Source: an uncultured Aquimarina sp. (GTDB lineage Bacteria; Bacteroidota; Bacteroidia; Flavobacteriales; Flavobacteriaceae). Taken from it: a stretch of 64,000 nt of DNA. Both the position numbers and the translations under genes were made by a program. Location: positions 124,001 to 188,000 of the forward strand of contig CANMTP010000006.1 of assembly GCA_947500845.1 (NCBI GenBank), in the 5' to 3' direction. The notes beneath the pieces were generated by a model that was not told the origin of the DNA, did not search any database, and saw only the letters and a program-made list of their open reading frames with translations. This document shows positions 44,902-53,429 of this stretch, piece after piece (the first letter of the stretch is position 1; every line of letters begins with the position of its first letter).

Positions 44902-45020
44902 ACAACAGGGACATCCCAAAGCCCTTCTTTCCTGTTATCTCAAGCCTGTCTTGCAGACATGCTCAATATGACAGATTGTGAGTACGAATACTGTTAGGAT
45001 ATCCCGTTGTGGTTTTTTTT
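44902..45020 (+). terminator. Long imperfect hairpin with T-run, enclosing an intergenic repeat-like segment
   Basis: ACAAC-GGGA-ATCC elements (44902-44916) pair imperfectly with GGATATCCCGTTGT (44997-45010), directly followed by GG and nine T. Inside, CTGTC (44946-44950) faces GACAG (44970-44974). The inner segment, read on the minus strand (CTGTCATATTGAGCATGTC), resembles the TGTCATTCTGAGC-type intergenic repeat common in Flavobacteria. The rest of 44875-45250 shows only AT-rich DNA that must contain the next promoter. Confidence 0.5.
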
Positions 45021-45250
45021 TGGCTAATTCAAATATGATAAACCCCCTTTGTTTTTATAAGGTTTAAAATGAATTGTAATACCCCAAAGATATTTTAGTA
45101 AGTATATTTTTAAAAGAGGGAATTGCCTAATTTTTAATAGGTAAATACCCTTTCATTATACCGTTAAATTCTTATCATAGGATATGATCATTGTCTTTGT
45201 GATAATATGTTAAAAACTTGTTTTTATTTTCTAAATAATTTATAATTTCT

Positions 45251-45841
45251 TTGCGCTTGGGAAAACCGTTGCATTTGGAAAATCAAGAAAAAGAACAAAA
45301 AAAAGTATATACACGATATAACTTTTTTAATAAAACATATTGTGTGTTTAGGGGAGTTTCACTTCGTGAGATCTCGAGAAGAAAACCAAATTACAGAAGT
45401 GAGTCGGGTAGCACCTACTACTATACAAAAAATGGGGTATATCGACTTTCTAATCATTGGGGAAGAGCAGCAAAATGTCAATGGCGATTGGTTTCAGACT
45501 TTTCTGCAGAGATTGATGATTTACGTCTGGGATATGCAGATTGGGTCGATTTCAGAGAGAATCTTGATCCCGATGTAGACGCATACTATATTTCTGTAAA
45601 TTTTGAAATGAATAAAGTAAGTTATATGCACAAGGATAATCCAAATTACGATGGAATAGCCGTCTTGCGTTCTGCTGACGCAACAAGAAAGCTCATCAAA
45701 CAAATAAAGAATTTATTAGAGACGCATAAGTGGGCAAAGTATTATGACTATGATGATCTTGATGAGTTTAGAGAAGAAGTAGTAACTAGATTAATCAATA
45801 GCAATATTACTCTAAATGAGTTGAGAAGAGAGTTAGTATAA
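45251..45841 (+). CDS. Hypothetical protein
   Basis: Up to 196 residues, not recognised. No ATG opens the frame: TTG at 45251 or 45275 are the candidate starts, and the true start is uncertain. The protein is hydrophilic with alternating strands early (Y-C-V-F-R-G-V-S-L-R-E-I-S, Y-R-L-S-N-H-W-G-R), a D-V-D-A-Y-Y-I-S-V-N-F region and helical C-terminal third. No signal peptide or membrane helix. It converges on the pirin gene with only 16 bases between. Confidence 0.6.
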   Translation: MRLGKPLHLENQEKEQKKVYTRYNFFNKTYCVFRGVSLREISRRKPNYRSESGSTYYYTKNGVYRLSNHWGRAAKCQWRLVSDFSAEIDDLRLGYADWVDFRENLDPDVDAYYISVNFEMNKVSYMHKDNPNYDGIAVLRSADATRKLIKQIKNLLETHKWAKYYDYDDLDEFREEVVTRLINSNITLNELRRELV

Positions 45842-45857
45842 ACCATTGACTCCACTT

Positions 45858-46733
45858 TTACCGTCCTGGCAATGGAACATAAGTATCATCATCTTGTACC
45901 TTGGGGAACTCATGTTTCTTCCATCGTTCTTTGGCTTCTTCTATTTTGTCTTTACTAGTCGATACAAAGTTCCAATAGATATGACGCTCTTCGGGAAAAG
46001 GTTGTCCACCAAATAGTAATACATGAGTCTCGGGTTTTAAGATGATTGTACAGCTATCTTCTGTTTTAGAAACTAACATATTTCCTTGTTCAATTAGGTC
46101 ATTACATGCTTCGATCGCTCCTTTTACTATACAAATACCTATTTCTCCTTGCAATTCACCTTTAATTTTTAACTCATATTCATCCTGAGCTTTTACTTCT
46201 ACCATGAACAATTCAGAATGTACAGGAAGTGGAGAGCTCTTTCCAAACCCATTTCCTGCGATTAATCTAAACTCGGTAGTACTGTCTTTCCAATTTGGCA
46301 ATTCTGAGGCATCAATATGGTGAAATTCTGGATCTACATCTTCCAGTTCTCTAGGCAAAGCCACCCAGATCTGGTACCCATGCGCTGTAAATTCTCTTCC
46401 ATCCCTAAGATCAATTGGAGTGCGCTCTGTATGGGTGACTCCTTTACCGGCAACCATCCAGTTTACTGATCCTGGAGAAATACGTTGATGTGTACCAATA
46501 CTATCTTTATGCATCAAATCACCTTCAAGCATATAAGTAAGCGTAGATAAACCAATATGTGGATGCTGATCTACATCCATATACTGTCCTTTTTTGAGGG
46601 TAGTTGGACCCATATGATCAATAAAAATAAACGGGCCTACCATTCTTTTTTTCCTGAAAGGAATCAGTCTGCCTACCAAGAAATCACCAATATCACGACT
46701 TCTTTCTTCAATTATTAATCCCTTATTGGACAT
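45858..46733 (-). CDS. Pirin family protein
   Basis: 291 residues. The bicupin pirin fold is clear: G-P-F-I-F-I-D-H-M-G-P, the metal-site stretch D-Q-H-P-H-I-G-L-S-T-L-T-Y-M-L-E-G and W-M-V-A-G-K-G-V-T-H-T-E-R, which together supply three His and one Glu for iron binding. Pirins act as quercetin dioxygenase-like enzymes or regulatory partners; the role here is unknown. The minus-strand gene stands alone. Confidence 0.92.
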   Translation of the reverse strand: MSNKGLIIEERSRDIGDFLVGRLIPFRKKRMVGPFIFIDHMGPTTLKKGQYMDVDQHPHIGLSTLTYMLEGDLMHKDSIGTHQRISPGSVNWMVAGKGVTHTERTPIDLRDGREFTAHGYQIWVALPRELEDVDPEFHHIDASELPNWKDSTTEFRLIAGNGFGKSSPLPVHSELFMVEVKAQDEYELKIKGELQGEIGICIVKGAIEACNDLIEQGNMLVSKTEDSCTIILKPETHVLLFGGQPFPEERHIYWNFVSTSKDKIEEAKERWKKHEFPKVQDDDTYVPLPGR

Positions 46734-46959
46734 AGATGTTAATGATTTACATACTGAATAAAGATAAATTATTTCACATACACCAACAGTTAAATTTTTA
46801 TTAACCTGCTAAAAATTATTTGTAAAAACTTATTTAACCGACAGATAATGAGTAAAGAGATTTTTGTTTCTTATGGTTACCGAATTACTTTAAAATAATT
46901 TACTATCTTTTCGTTCGTTTATAAACAATCAATAAATATAATCAACCTTAGTCTACCTC

Positions 46960-48273
46960 ATGGAAATTTTTTCTTCTTATAATCTTATTATCGAAATCTC
47001 TGTTGTTATCATTCTATCATTTATTTTTAATGGTATAGCGAAAAGAACCAATATTCCTGCAGTCTTAATGTTGATCATATTGGGTATCATCCTACAGTAT
47101 GTTATTAAAGCATTTAATGCTGATTCCATAGATTTTTTCCCCATGTTGGAAGTTTTGGGGATTGTGGGATTGATTATGATCGTATTGGAAGCAGCACTCG
47201 AATTAAAGCTAAAGAGTGATAAATTAATGCCTATTTTAAAATCAATGGCTATTGCTTTGATTGGGCTTGTGGCTTCTACTTTTATCGCAGCAGTAATATT
47301 GAAGGCCTTGATTGATGGAATGACAATGCAATCGGCCTGGCTGTACGCTACCCCATTATCCATATTAAGTAGTGCGATAATTATTCCTAGTGTTAGTAGT
47401 TTGAATGAAGCAAAAAAAGAATTTCATGTTTATGAAAGCACCTTTTCTGATATCTTAGGGATTATGTTATTCTATTTCCTCACTGGACGGCTAAATCCAG
47501 CAGAGGATTCTGGAGTAGGAGGTTTTTTTCTGAATTTAATTCTTACCATAGTTATTTCATTGGTGGCGAGTTATGCTATTATTTTGATCTTTCAGAAGAT
47601 TAAAAGTCAGGTTAAATTATTTCTTTTGATAGCAGTATTACTGCTATTATATGGATTAGGTAAGAAAATGCACCTGTCATCATTGATCATCATTTTAATC
47701 TTTGGGTTGGTGATAGCGAACATGAAGTTATTTTTTCAAGGCAGCTTGAGGCAGTATTTGGATTTTGAAAAAGCAAAATCAATATATCACGAGTTGCATG
47801 TGATTACAGCAGAAACAGCATTTGTGGTTCGTACGTTGTTTTTTGTAATCTTTGGGGTAACCATTGTATTGTCTTCGCTATTAAGTTTGAAAGTGACATT
47901 GATAAGTATTTTGATATTAATTTCGATTTACGCTATACGATATGGGTTACTGCGCCTTTTTATGGGGAAAGATATTTTTCCTCAATTATTTATAGCACCT
48001 AGAGGATTAATTACCGTGCTTTTATTTTATGCAATTCCTGCAGAAGCTACCATTGATAGTTTTGAGCCGGGAATCTTACTGTTTGTAATTATTGGTACTA
48101 GTTTGGTGATGACTGGCGGAATGATTAGAGACAAGAAAATGAATCTACAACAGGGGCTGGGTACAACACCCGTTACAGATACTATTGAAGAGACTGAATA
48201 TTTCATAAACAATGCTACAGATTTAAGCGAACTTGACGGTGATGCTACATCGGGCGAGCATGATATAAAATAA
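46960..48273 (+). CDS. Cation:proton antiporter (Na+/H+ exchanger type)
   Basis: 437 residues with about 11-13 hydrophobic helices and a short acidic cytoplasmic tail. The order of helices, the A-A-L-E-L-K-L-K-S-D-K turn after helix 3-4 and the late I-A-P-R-G-L-I-T-V-L-L-F-Y segment are typical of CPA-family Na+/H+ antiporters. Expected role: pH and sodium homeostasis in the inner membrane, fitting a marine lifestyle. The stop overlaps the start of the YafY-type regulator by one base (TAATG), so both are translated from one mRNA. Confidence 0.9.
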   Translation: MEIFSSYNLIIEISVVIILSFIFNGIAKRTNIPAVLMLIILGIILQYVIKAFNADSIDFFPMLEVLGIVGLIMIVLEAALELKLKSDKLMPILKSMAIALIGLVASTFIAAVILKALIDGMTMQSAWLYATPLSILSSAIIIPSVSSLNEAKKEFHVYESTFSDILGIMLFYFLTGRLNPAEDSGVGGFFLNLILTIVISLVASYAIILIFQKIKSQVKLFLLIAVLLLLYGLGKKMHLSSLIIILIFGLVIANMKLFFQGSLRQYLDFEKAKSIYHELHVITAETAFVVRTLFFVIFGVTIVLSSLLSLKVTLISILILISIYAIRYGLLRLFMGKDIFPQLFIAPRGLITVLLFYAIPAEATIDSFEPGILLFVIIGTSLVMTGGMIRDKKMNLQQGLGTTPVTDTIEETEYFINNATDLSELDGDATSGEHDIK

Positions 48274-48974
48274 TGAAACGTTTACATCGATTAACTGCTA
48301 TTCTTGTAAAGCTACAATCAAAAAGAATTGTACAAGCAGCAGAACTTGCCGATAAGTTTGAGGTAAGTTTGCGAACAATTTACCGAGATATGCAGGCACT
48401 AGCCGAGGCCGGTGTTCCTGTAGGTTCGGAAGCCGGCACAGGGTACTTCCTTGTAGATGGATATTCATTGCCGCCTGTAATGTTTACAGAAAAAGAAGCC
48501 AATGCGCTACTTACAGCTTTAAAAATAATAAAAACAAATAATGATCAGTCTCTGATCAACGAGTATCAAGAAGCAATCGAAAAGGTGATTGCCGTGCTTC
48601 AAACAACGCAAAAAAAGAAATTAGAGATTCTGGATCAACGTATTTTTACATATAATCAAAGTGCACGACACCCAAGTAATTCATTATCTATTATTCAGCA
48701 GGCGATTACAAATTTAAGAGTGCTCGAAATTCAATATACCAAAGCGAGTGATGAGTTTAGTAAAAGATTGGTAGAACCTCTGGGAGTATATTTTACAAAT
48801 AATACGTGGATAATGATTGCCTTTTGTAGACTACGCAAAGATTATCGGGAGTTTAGAACAGACCGCATCCAACATATCTTGGAAACACAAGAACTTTTTC
48901 CGTCGCAAAAATTCACGCTCGAAGACTACTATAATAGAAGAGCACACCTATACCGAACAAATATTTCTTCTTAA
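48273..48974 (+). CDS. YafY-family HTH/WYL transcriptional regulator
   Basis: 233 residues. Residues 1-60 are an HTH_11-type winged helix (R-L-H-R-L-T-A-I-L-V-K-L-Q-S-K, V-S-L-R-T-I-Y-R-D-M-Q-A-L). The C-terminal half carries a WYL-type domain (R-V-L-E-I-Q-Y-T-K, V-E-P-L-G-V-Y-F, W-I-M-I-A-F-C-R-L-R-K-D-Y-R-E-F-R), where the usual Trp-Tyr-Leu is modified. WYL domains bind small ligands or nucleic acid. It is coupled to the antiporter gene and may regulate it or the lipoprotein gene 61 bases downstream. Confidence 0.9.
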   Translation: MKRLHRLTAILVKLQSKRIVQAAELADKFEVSLRTIYRDMQALAEAGVPVGSEAGTGYFLVDGYSLPPVMFTEKEANALLTALKIIKTNNDQSLINEYQEAIEKVIAVLQTTQKKKLEILDQRIFTYNQSARHPSNSLSIIQQAITNLRVLEIQYTKASDEFSKRLVEPLGVYFTNNTWIMIAFCRLRKDYREFRTDRIQHILETQELFPSQKFTLEDYYNRRAHLYRTNISS

Positions 48975-49035
48975 AATATACTACTGACATAGGGCTGTCA
49001 TAAGCAGGTTTTAATTTTGATTAAAATTAATACTC

Positions 49036-49428
49036 ATGAACAAGTTAATTCTAATTATCATGGTAAATCTATTGTTTAATTGTACTTCAAAACCTGATCA
49101 AAACCTATTACCAATGAAAAACAAAACCAACGTAGTAGAAGTAGTATTTTTCGAAGCTAACCCAGAGTATTCCCAAAAAGAAATTAAAACGGCTTTAGAA
49201 TCGCTTAACGAAATTGTAAAAATGTATTATGGCTTTATAGAAAGAACAACTGCCAGTACTGCCGATGGTAAATACATCGACATTGTATACTGGATCGATA
49301 TGAAATCTGCAAAAGCGGCAGCAGAAGAAGTGATGAAGGATCAACAAGCTTTAAAAATTTTTGAGGTAGTCAAACAAGAATCGTTGCAGATGTATCATTT
49401 CGACACTTTCAATCAGTTTGAAGAGTAA
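49036..49428 (+). CDS. Lipoprotein with ABM-like (dimeric alpha/beta barrel) domain
   Basis: 130 residues. Signal with processing site L-F-N-C-T. The mature domain V-V-E-V-V-F-F-E-A, then G-F-I-E-R-T-T-A-S and Y-I-D-I-V-Y-W-I-D-M-K-S-A-K-A-A-A-E-E follows the beta-alpha-beta order of antibiotic-biosynthesis-monooxygenase-like barrels. A lipid-anchored form is unusual. YafY-type regulators often sit beside such genes, so it is a likely target of the regulator just upstream. A strong terminator follows. Confidence 0.7.
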   Translation: MNKLILIIMVNLLFNCTSKPDQNLLPMKNKTNVVEVVFFEANPEYSQKEIKTALESLNEIVKMYYGFIERTTASTADGKYIDIVYWIDMKSAKAAAEEVMKDQQALKIFEVVKQESLQMYHFDTFNQFEE

Positions 49429-49438
49429 ATGTAAATCA

Positions 49439-49514
49439 CAATACCTCCATCTCTTGTAAAAGATTATGGCTTTTCCCTCGGAGCGGGTTAAAGAGATGTT
49501 GGTATTGTTTTTTC
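49439..49514 (+). terminator. Long hairpin terminator after the ABM-like lipoprotein gene
   Basis: CAATACC (49439-49445) pairs with GGTATTG (49501-49507), and CATCTCTT pairs with AAGAGATG inside it, separated by a 2x2 internal loop. TTTTTTC follows at once. The loop is long (about 35 bases). Confidence 0.75.
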
Positions 49515-49559
49515 TGTTTTCCATAAATTTGAAAAATTCATATATACATAATCTACTTA

Positions 49560-50360
49560 ATGATTCCAGAATATATTCTTAATAGAAAGGGCGCTCGAAG
49601 CCTTAAAGATCTTAATCCAGAAGTGATTGAATATCTGAACAAAGGCCTTGTAGAAACTACAAATCTTATGGAATGGTTAGCTGTTGATCAATTAAAACTA
49701 CTGAAGAAAATTCTAGATCATCTCAATAAAGCTGAATGGTATGATAGTTTTTATGAAGCTGTTTCAGCCCAAAAGAAACCTACTGCAAATGCTACAACCA
49801 AAGTAATTGGAATTACCTTTTTACAATTAACAGAAGACAAAAAAGTTATAGAATATCTGTCTAATCATACTTCTGATATACCTAGATGTTGGGCTGCTTA
49901 TTGGACAGGAATCAGAGAAACTAACATTACCGCCATACTTAATGCTATCCAACCATATGCAGCAGATTCTCATTTTGGGGTTCGGGAAGTAGCCATATTT
50001 GCCTCAAAAGAATCTATTATTGAAAACCTGGATGAATCCATAGAGATTCTTGCAAAATGGACTTCACATGAAGATGAGAATATACGCCGTTATGCCGCCG
50101 AAACAACCAGACCTATAGGAGTGTGGACCAAAAAGATTGACGCTCTTAAAGAAAATCCTGAAAAAGGATTACCAATACTGAAGCCGTTGATATCTGATTC
50201 TTCAAAGTATGTGAGAGATGCTGTTGGAAATTGGTTAAATGATGCTAGCAAAACTAAACCGGATTGGGTTAAGAGTATTTGTAGTCAATGGAAAAAAGAA
50301 TCTCCTTCTAAGGAGACTCTATATATTCTTAAAAAAGCATTACGATCAGTTAATAAATAG
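49560..50360 (+). CDS. DNA alkylation repair protein (HEAT-repeat, AlkC/AlkD-like)
   Basis: 266 residues, wholly helical. HEAT-like repeats are visible in H-F-G-V-R-E-V-A-I-F-A, N-I-R-R-Y-A-A-E-T-T-R and Y-V-R-D-A-V-G-N-W-L-N-D-A-S-K. The R-R-Y-A-A-E-T-T-R-P-I-G-V-W and V-G-N-W-L-N-D stretches are characteristic of alkylpurine DNA glycosylases of the AlkC/AlkD group. Expected function: removal of 3-methyl and 7-methyl purines without base flipping. It stands alone before the glycogen cluster. Confidence 0.85.
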   Translation: MIPEYILNRKGARSLKDLNPEVIEYLNKGLVETTNLMEWLAVDQLKLLKKILDHLNKAEWYDSFYEAVSAQKKPTANATTKVIGITFLQLTEDKKVIEYLSNHTSDIPRCWAAYWTGIRETNITAILNAIQPYAADSHFGVREVAIFASKESIIENLDESIEILAKWTSHEDENIRRYAAETTRPIGVWTKKIDALKENPEKGLPILKPLISDSSKYVRDAVGNWLNDASKTKPDWVKSICSQWKKESPSKETLYILKKALRSVNK

Positions 50361-50391
50361 ATTCGAATTATTATTATATCACTGGAAATCG

Positions 50392-50409
50392 TTTGCGTGT
50401 TAACGCAAA
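50392..50409. promoter_or_regulatory. Perfect palindrome upstream of glgA
   Basis: TTTGCGT (50392-50398) and ACGCAAA (50403-50409) around GTTA, 145 bases before glgA and 31 after the alkylation-repair gene. No T-run follows, so an operator for the glycogen cluster is more likely than a terminator. Binding factor unknown. Confidence 0.4.
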
Positions 50410-50553
50410 ATCATATTTGATATTATATTTTTATTAAATCTTCACTAAAAGGCATTCTTTTTAAGATAATTAGTAGCCCTTTTTATTTGCTTTTTTATAG
50501 ATTTATGTGATTTTTAGGATCATATGTTAACTTCATAAATGCAATCATTTTCA

Positions 50554-51969
50554 ATGAATATTCTTCATATAAGTATTGAATGTTACCCTATTGCAAAAGT
50601 AGGAGGTCTAGCAGATGTTGTAGGTGCTTTGCCGAAATATCAAAACGGTTTAGGTCATGATACAACGGTAATTACTCCATTTCATGATAACCCATTCACA
50701 AAGGATGCCGAATTGACAAAAATCCATAAAGGAAAAATTATTTTAGGAGAAAAATCACAGACATATACACTACATGAGCTCATTTCTCCGGATTTGGGAT
50801 TTACTGTCTATATGGTTCACATTCCTAGGCTATTAGATCGAACTGTTGTTTATGGACACCATGATGAAGCAGAGCGCTTCATCGCGTTTCAATTATCGGT
50901 TTTAGAGATTATAAATGAGCCAAAGTATACTCCGGACATTGTCCATTGTCATGATCATCACACAGGATTCATTCCTTTTTTGATGACCCATGCAGAAGCC
51001 TATAAAAATCTTAGTAGTATCCCAACAGTTCTTACCATACATAATGCACAGTATCAAGGACAATTGGGATATGATAAGTTGTATTATTTACCAACCTTTG
51101 ACCAGAAGAAAATAGGTCTTTTGGATTGGGGTAATAGAATCAATCCCTTGGCTGCTGGAATCAAAAGTGCCTGGAAGGTTACCACCGTTTCTCCTAATTA
51201 TATGAAAGAGCTTCAGTACAGCGCTAATGGCTTAGAGAGTTTGTTACGGAGTGAAAATAAAAAGTGTGTGGGAATACTTAATGGTATAGATACAGATATC
51301 TGGAATCCTGAAACAGATACGATGTTGGTTAAAAATTATAAGAATAGTACACTCATTTCAGGAAGAAAGGCAAATAAGAAATGGCTTTGTGATACTTTTG
51401 ATTTGTCAATCGACACTCCTCTTTTTGCTTTTATTGGTAGATTGGTAAACGAAAAAGGAGCAGATTTGCTTCCAGAGATTATAGAAGAATCATTAAGTAA
51501 TACAGATATTAATGTTCTCGTTTTAGGTTCAGGGAATCATGAAATAGAAGAAAAATTACGATTGTTAAGGGATAAATTTAAAGATAGATATCATGTGCAT
51601 ATAGGATACGACGAGCAACTATCTCATATAATTTATGCAGGAGCTGACTTTCTGTTAATGCCATCTAGAGTAGAACCATGCGGACTTAATCAGATGTATG
51701 CTTTGCGGTATGGTACGATACCTATAGTACGAAGGACCGGCGGCTTAAAAGACACCGTTATTGATATAGGTGATGGAGGTTTTGGTATTTGTCATGATCA
51801 GGTTTTGGTTTGGGATGTTTGTTACTCAATAAAAAGAGCAATTGCTTTATATCAGGATCAGGCCGCTTATAAACGCCTACAGAGACAAATCATGAAAATT
51901 GATCATTCATGGCATCGATCAGCGCAAGAATATGTAAATTTATATAATTCCCTTATACAACTAAAATGA
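50554..51969 (+). CDS. glgA: Glycogen synthase (ADP-glucose type, GT5)
   Basis: 471 residues from the Met of M-N-I-L-H-I-S-I-E-C-Y-P; five more codons are open to 50539. The N-terminal K-V-G-G-L-A-D-V-V-G-A-L-P loop binds ADP-glucose. The C-terminal Rossmann half has F-I-G-R-L-V-N-E-K-G and E-P-C-G-L-N-Q-M-Y-A-L-R-Y-G-T, the GT5 donor-site signature, followed by G-G-L-K-D-T-V. It adds glucose from ADP-glucose to alpha-1,4-glucan; in GlgE-pathway bacteria related enzymes can also form maltose-1-phosphate. It overlaps glgC by 4 bases (ATGA). Confidence 0.93.
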   Translation: MNILHISIECYPIAKVGGLADVVGALPKYQNGLGHDTTVITPFHDNPFTKDAELTKIHKGKIILGEKSQTYTLHELISPDLGFTVYMVHIPRLLDRTVVYGHHDEAERFIAFQLSVLEIINEPKYTPDIVHCHDHHTGFIPFLMTHAEAYKNLSSIPTVLTIHNAQYQGQLGYDKLYYLPTFDQKKIGLLDWGNRINPLAAGIKSAWKVTTVSPNYMKELQYSANGLESLLRSENKKCVGILNGIDTDIWNPETDTMLVKNYKNSTLISGRKANKKWLCDTFDLSIDTPLFAFIGRLVNEKGADLLPEIIEESLSNTDINVLVLGSGNHEIEEKLRLLRDKFKDRYHVHIGYDEQLSHIIYAGADFLLMPSRVEPCGLNQMYALRYGTIPIVRRTGGLKDTVIDIGDGGFGICHDQVLVWDVCYSIKRAIALYQDQAAYKRLQRQIMKIDHSWHRSAQEYVNLYNSLIQLK

Positions 51970-53237
51970 TCAACAAAAAAGTCTTAGCAATTATCCTGGG
52001 GGGAGGGCAAGGAACCCGATTATATCCTCTTACCGAAAAAAGATCCAAACCTGCAGTATCTATTGCCGGTAAATACAGATTGGTAGATATTCCAATTTCT
52101 AATTGCATTCATTGCGATATTAAGAGAATGTTTGTACTTACTCAATTTAATTCAGCCTCACTTAATAGGCATATTAAGAATACCTATGTTTTTAGCTCTT
52201 TTAGTAATGCGTTTGTAGATATTCTTGCTGCAGAACAGACTCCAGATAATAAAACCTGGTATCAGGGTACTGCAGATGCTGTACGTCAATCAATGCATCA
52301 TTTACTGAATCATGAGTTTGAATATGCTTTGATTTTATCTGGTGATCAACTCTATAAAATGGATTTTGATGACATGTTAAACGAGCATATCAATAAGGGG
52401 GCAGATATCTCTGTAGCTACGCTTCCTGTTAAACCCAAAGAAGCAACAGAATTTGGTATTCTTAAGACTGACGATGAGAGTTTTATTTCATCTTTTACAG
52501 AAAAACCAAGTCTAGACAAGTTACCCGGATGGGAGTCAGAAGTTAGTGAAGAAATGAAAAATGAAAACAGACACTATTTGGCTTCAATGGGGATTTATAT
52601 CTTCAATAAAGATCTGTTAATCGATATTCTTTCTGATCCTAACACTATAGATTTTGGAAAAGAGATTATACCACAATCTATTAGCACTCACAAAGTGTTG
52701 GCGTACCAATATGAGGGATATTGGACCGATATAGGAAATGTTGCTGCTTTCTTTGATGCGAATATAAGTTTAACCGATGAAGTTCCGCAGTTTGATTTAT
52801 TTAGCAAAAGTAGTTCTGTTTTGACAAGGCCACGCATATTACCTCCATCAAAAATCTCTGGAACTCGATTAGATAGATCAATGATAGCAGAAGGATGTAT
52901 TATAAATGCTAAAGAAATAGAACGCTCTGTTATTGGTATTCGTTCCCGAATAGGAAAGGACACTGTAATTAGAAATACGTATATGATAGGAAGCAATCAC
53001 TACGAGGATCTAGATGAATTAGAGGCTAATAGGGCCAAAGGTATACCTTCTTATGGAGTTGGTGAACGATGCTCAATAAATAATACCATCATAGATAAAG
53101 ATGCACGAATCGGAAACGATGTGACCATAAATGGAGGGCCTCATCTCGAAGATACTGAAAAGGATACTTATGTAATTAAAGATGGGGTTGTAGTTATAAA
53201 GAGACGTTCTATGATTCCTGATGGTTTTATTCTATAA
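51966..53237 (+). CDS. glgC: Glucose-1-phosphate adenylyltransferase
   Basis: 423 residues. L-G-G-G-Q-G-T-R-L-Y-P-L-T at the N-terminus is the nucleotide-binding loop; S-K-P-A-V-S-I-A-G-K-Y-R-L-V-D-I-P follows as in all GlgC proteins. The C-terminus is a left-handed beta helix with hexapeptide-like repeats (S-V-I-G-I-R-S-R-I-G). It makes ADP-glucose from ATP and glucose-1-phosphate and sets flux into glycogen. Coupled to glgA by a 4-base overlap. The 192-base gap after it contains a regulatory motif candidate. Confidence 0.95.
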   Translation: MINKKVLAIILGGGQGTRLYPLTEKRSKPAVSIAGKYRLVDIPISNCIHCDIKRMFVLTQFNSASLNRHIKNTYVFSSFSNAFVDILAAEQTPDNKTWYQGTADAVRQSMHHLLNHEFEYALILSGDQLYKMDFDDMLNEHINKGADISVATLPVKPKEATEFGILKTDDESFISSFTEKPSLDKLPGWESEVSEEMKNENRHYLASMGIYIFNKDLLIDILSDPNTIDFGKEIIPQSISTHKVLAYQYEGYWTDIGNVAAFFDANISLTDEVPQFDLFSKSSSVLTRPRILPPSKISGTRLDRSMIAEGCIINAKEIERSVIGIRSRIGKDTVIRNTYMIGSNHYEDLDELEANRAKGIPSYGVGERCSINNTIIDKDARIGNDVTINGGPHLEDTEKDTYVIKDGVVVIKRRSMIPDGFIL

Positions 53238-53288
53238 TTTCTTTAATATTTTAACTTTTTTAAAGAGAATAATGACTGTTTTTTTATC

Positions 53289-53298
53289 CGAAAACGTT
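53289..53298 (+). promoter_or_regulatory. CGAAAACGTT motif upstream of glgE
   Basis: CGAAAACGTT lies 131 bases before the glgE start. The same 10-mer occurs in reverse orientation at 59023-59032 before the GH31 gene. Sequences around AAACGTTT are typical of LacI-family sugar regulators. Direct repeats CTTACGA at 53313 and 53333 lie nearby. Assignment is by resemblance only. Confidence 0.4.
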
Positions 53299-53429
53299 AT
53301 TGTTTATAAATTCTTACGATTCAATTTAAAATCTTACGACTAAGACTCTCTGTTTTCAGAAATAAGTAATAAATTGGGAAAGCTTTTGTTAAAAAAGCAA
53401 CATCAATTCATCTTAACTCATAATTTTTC

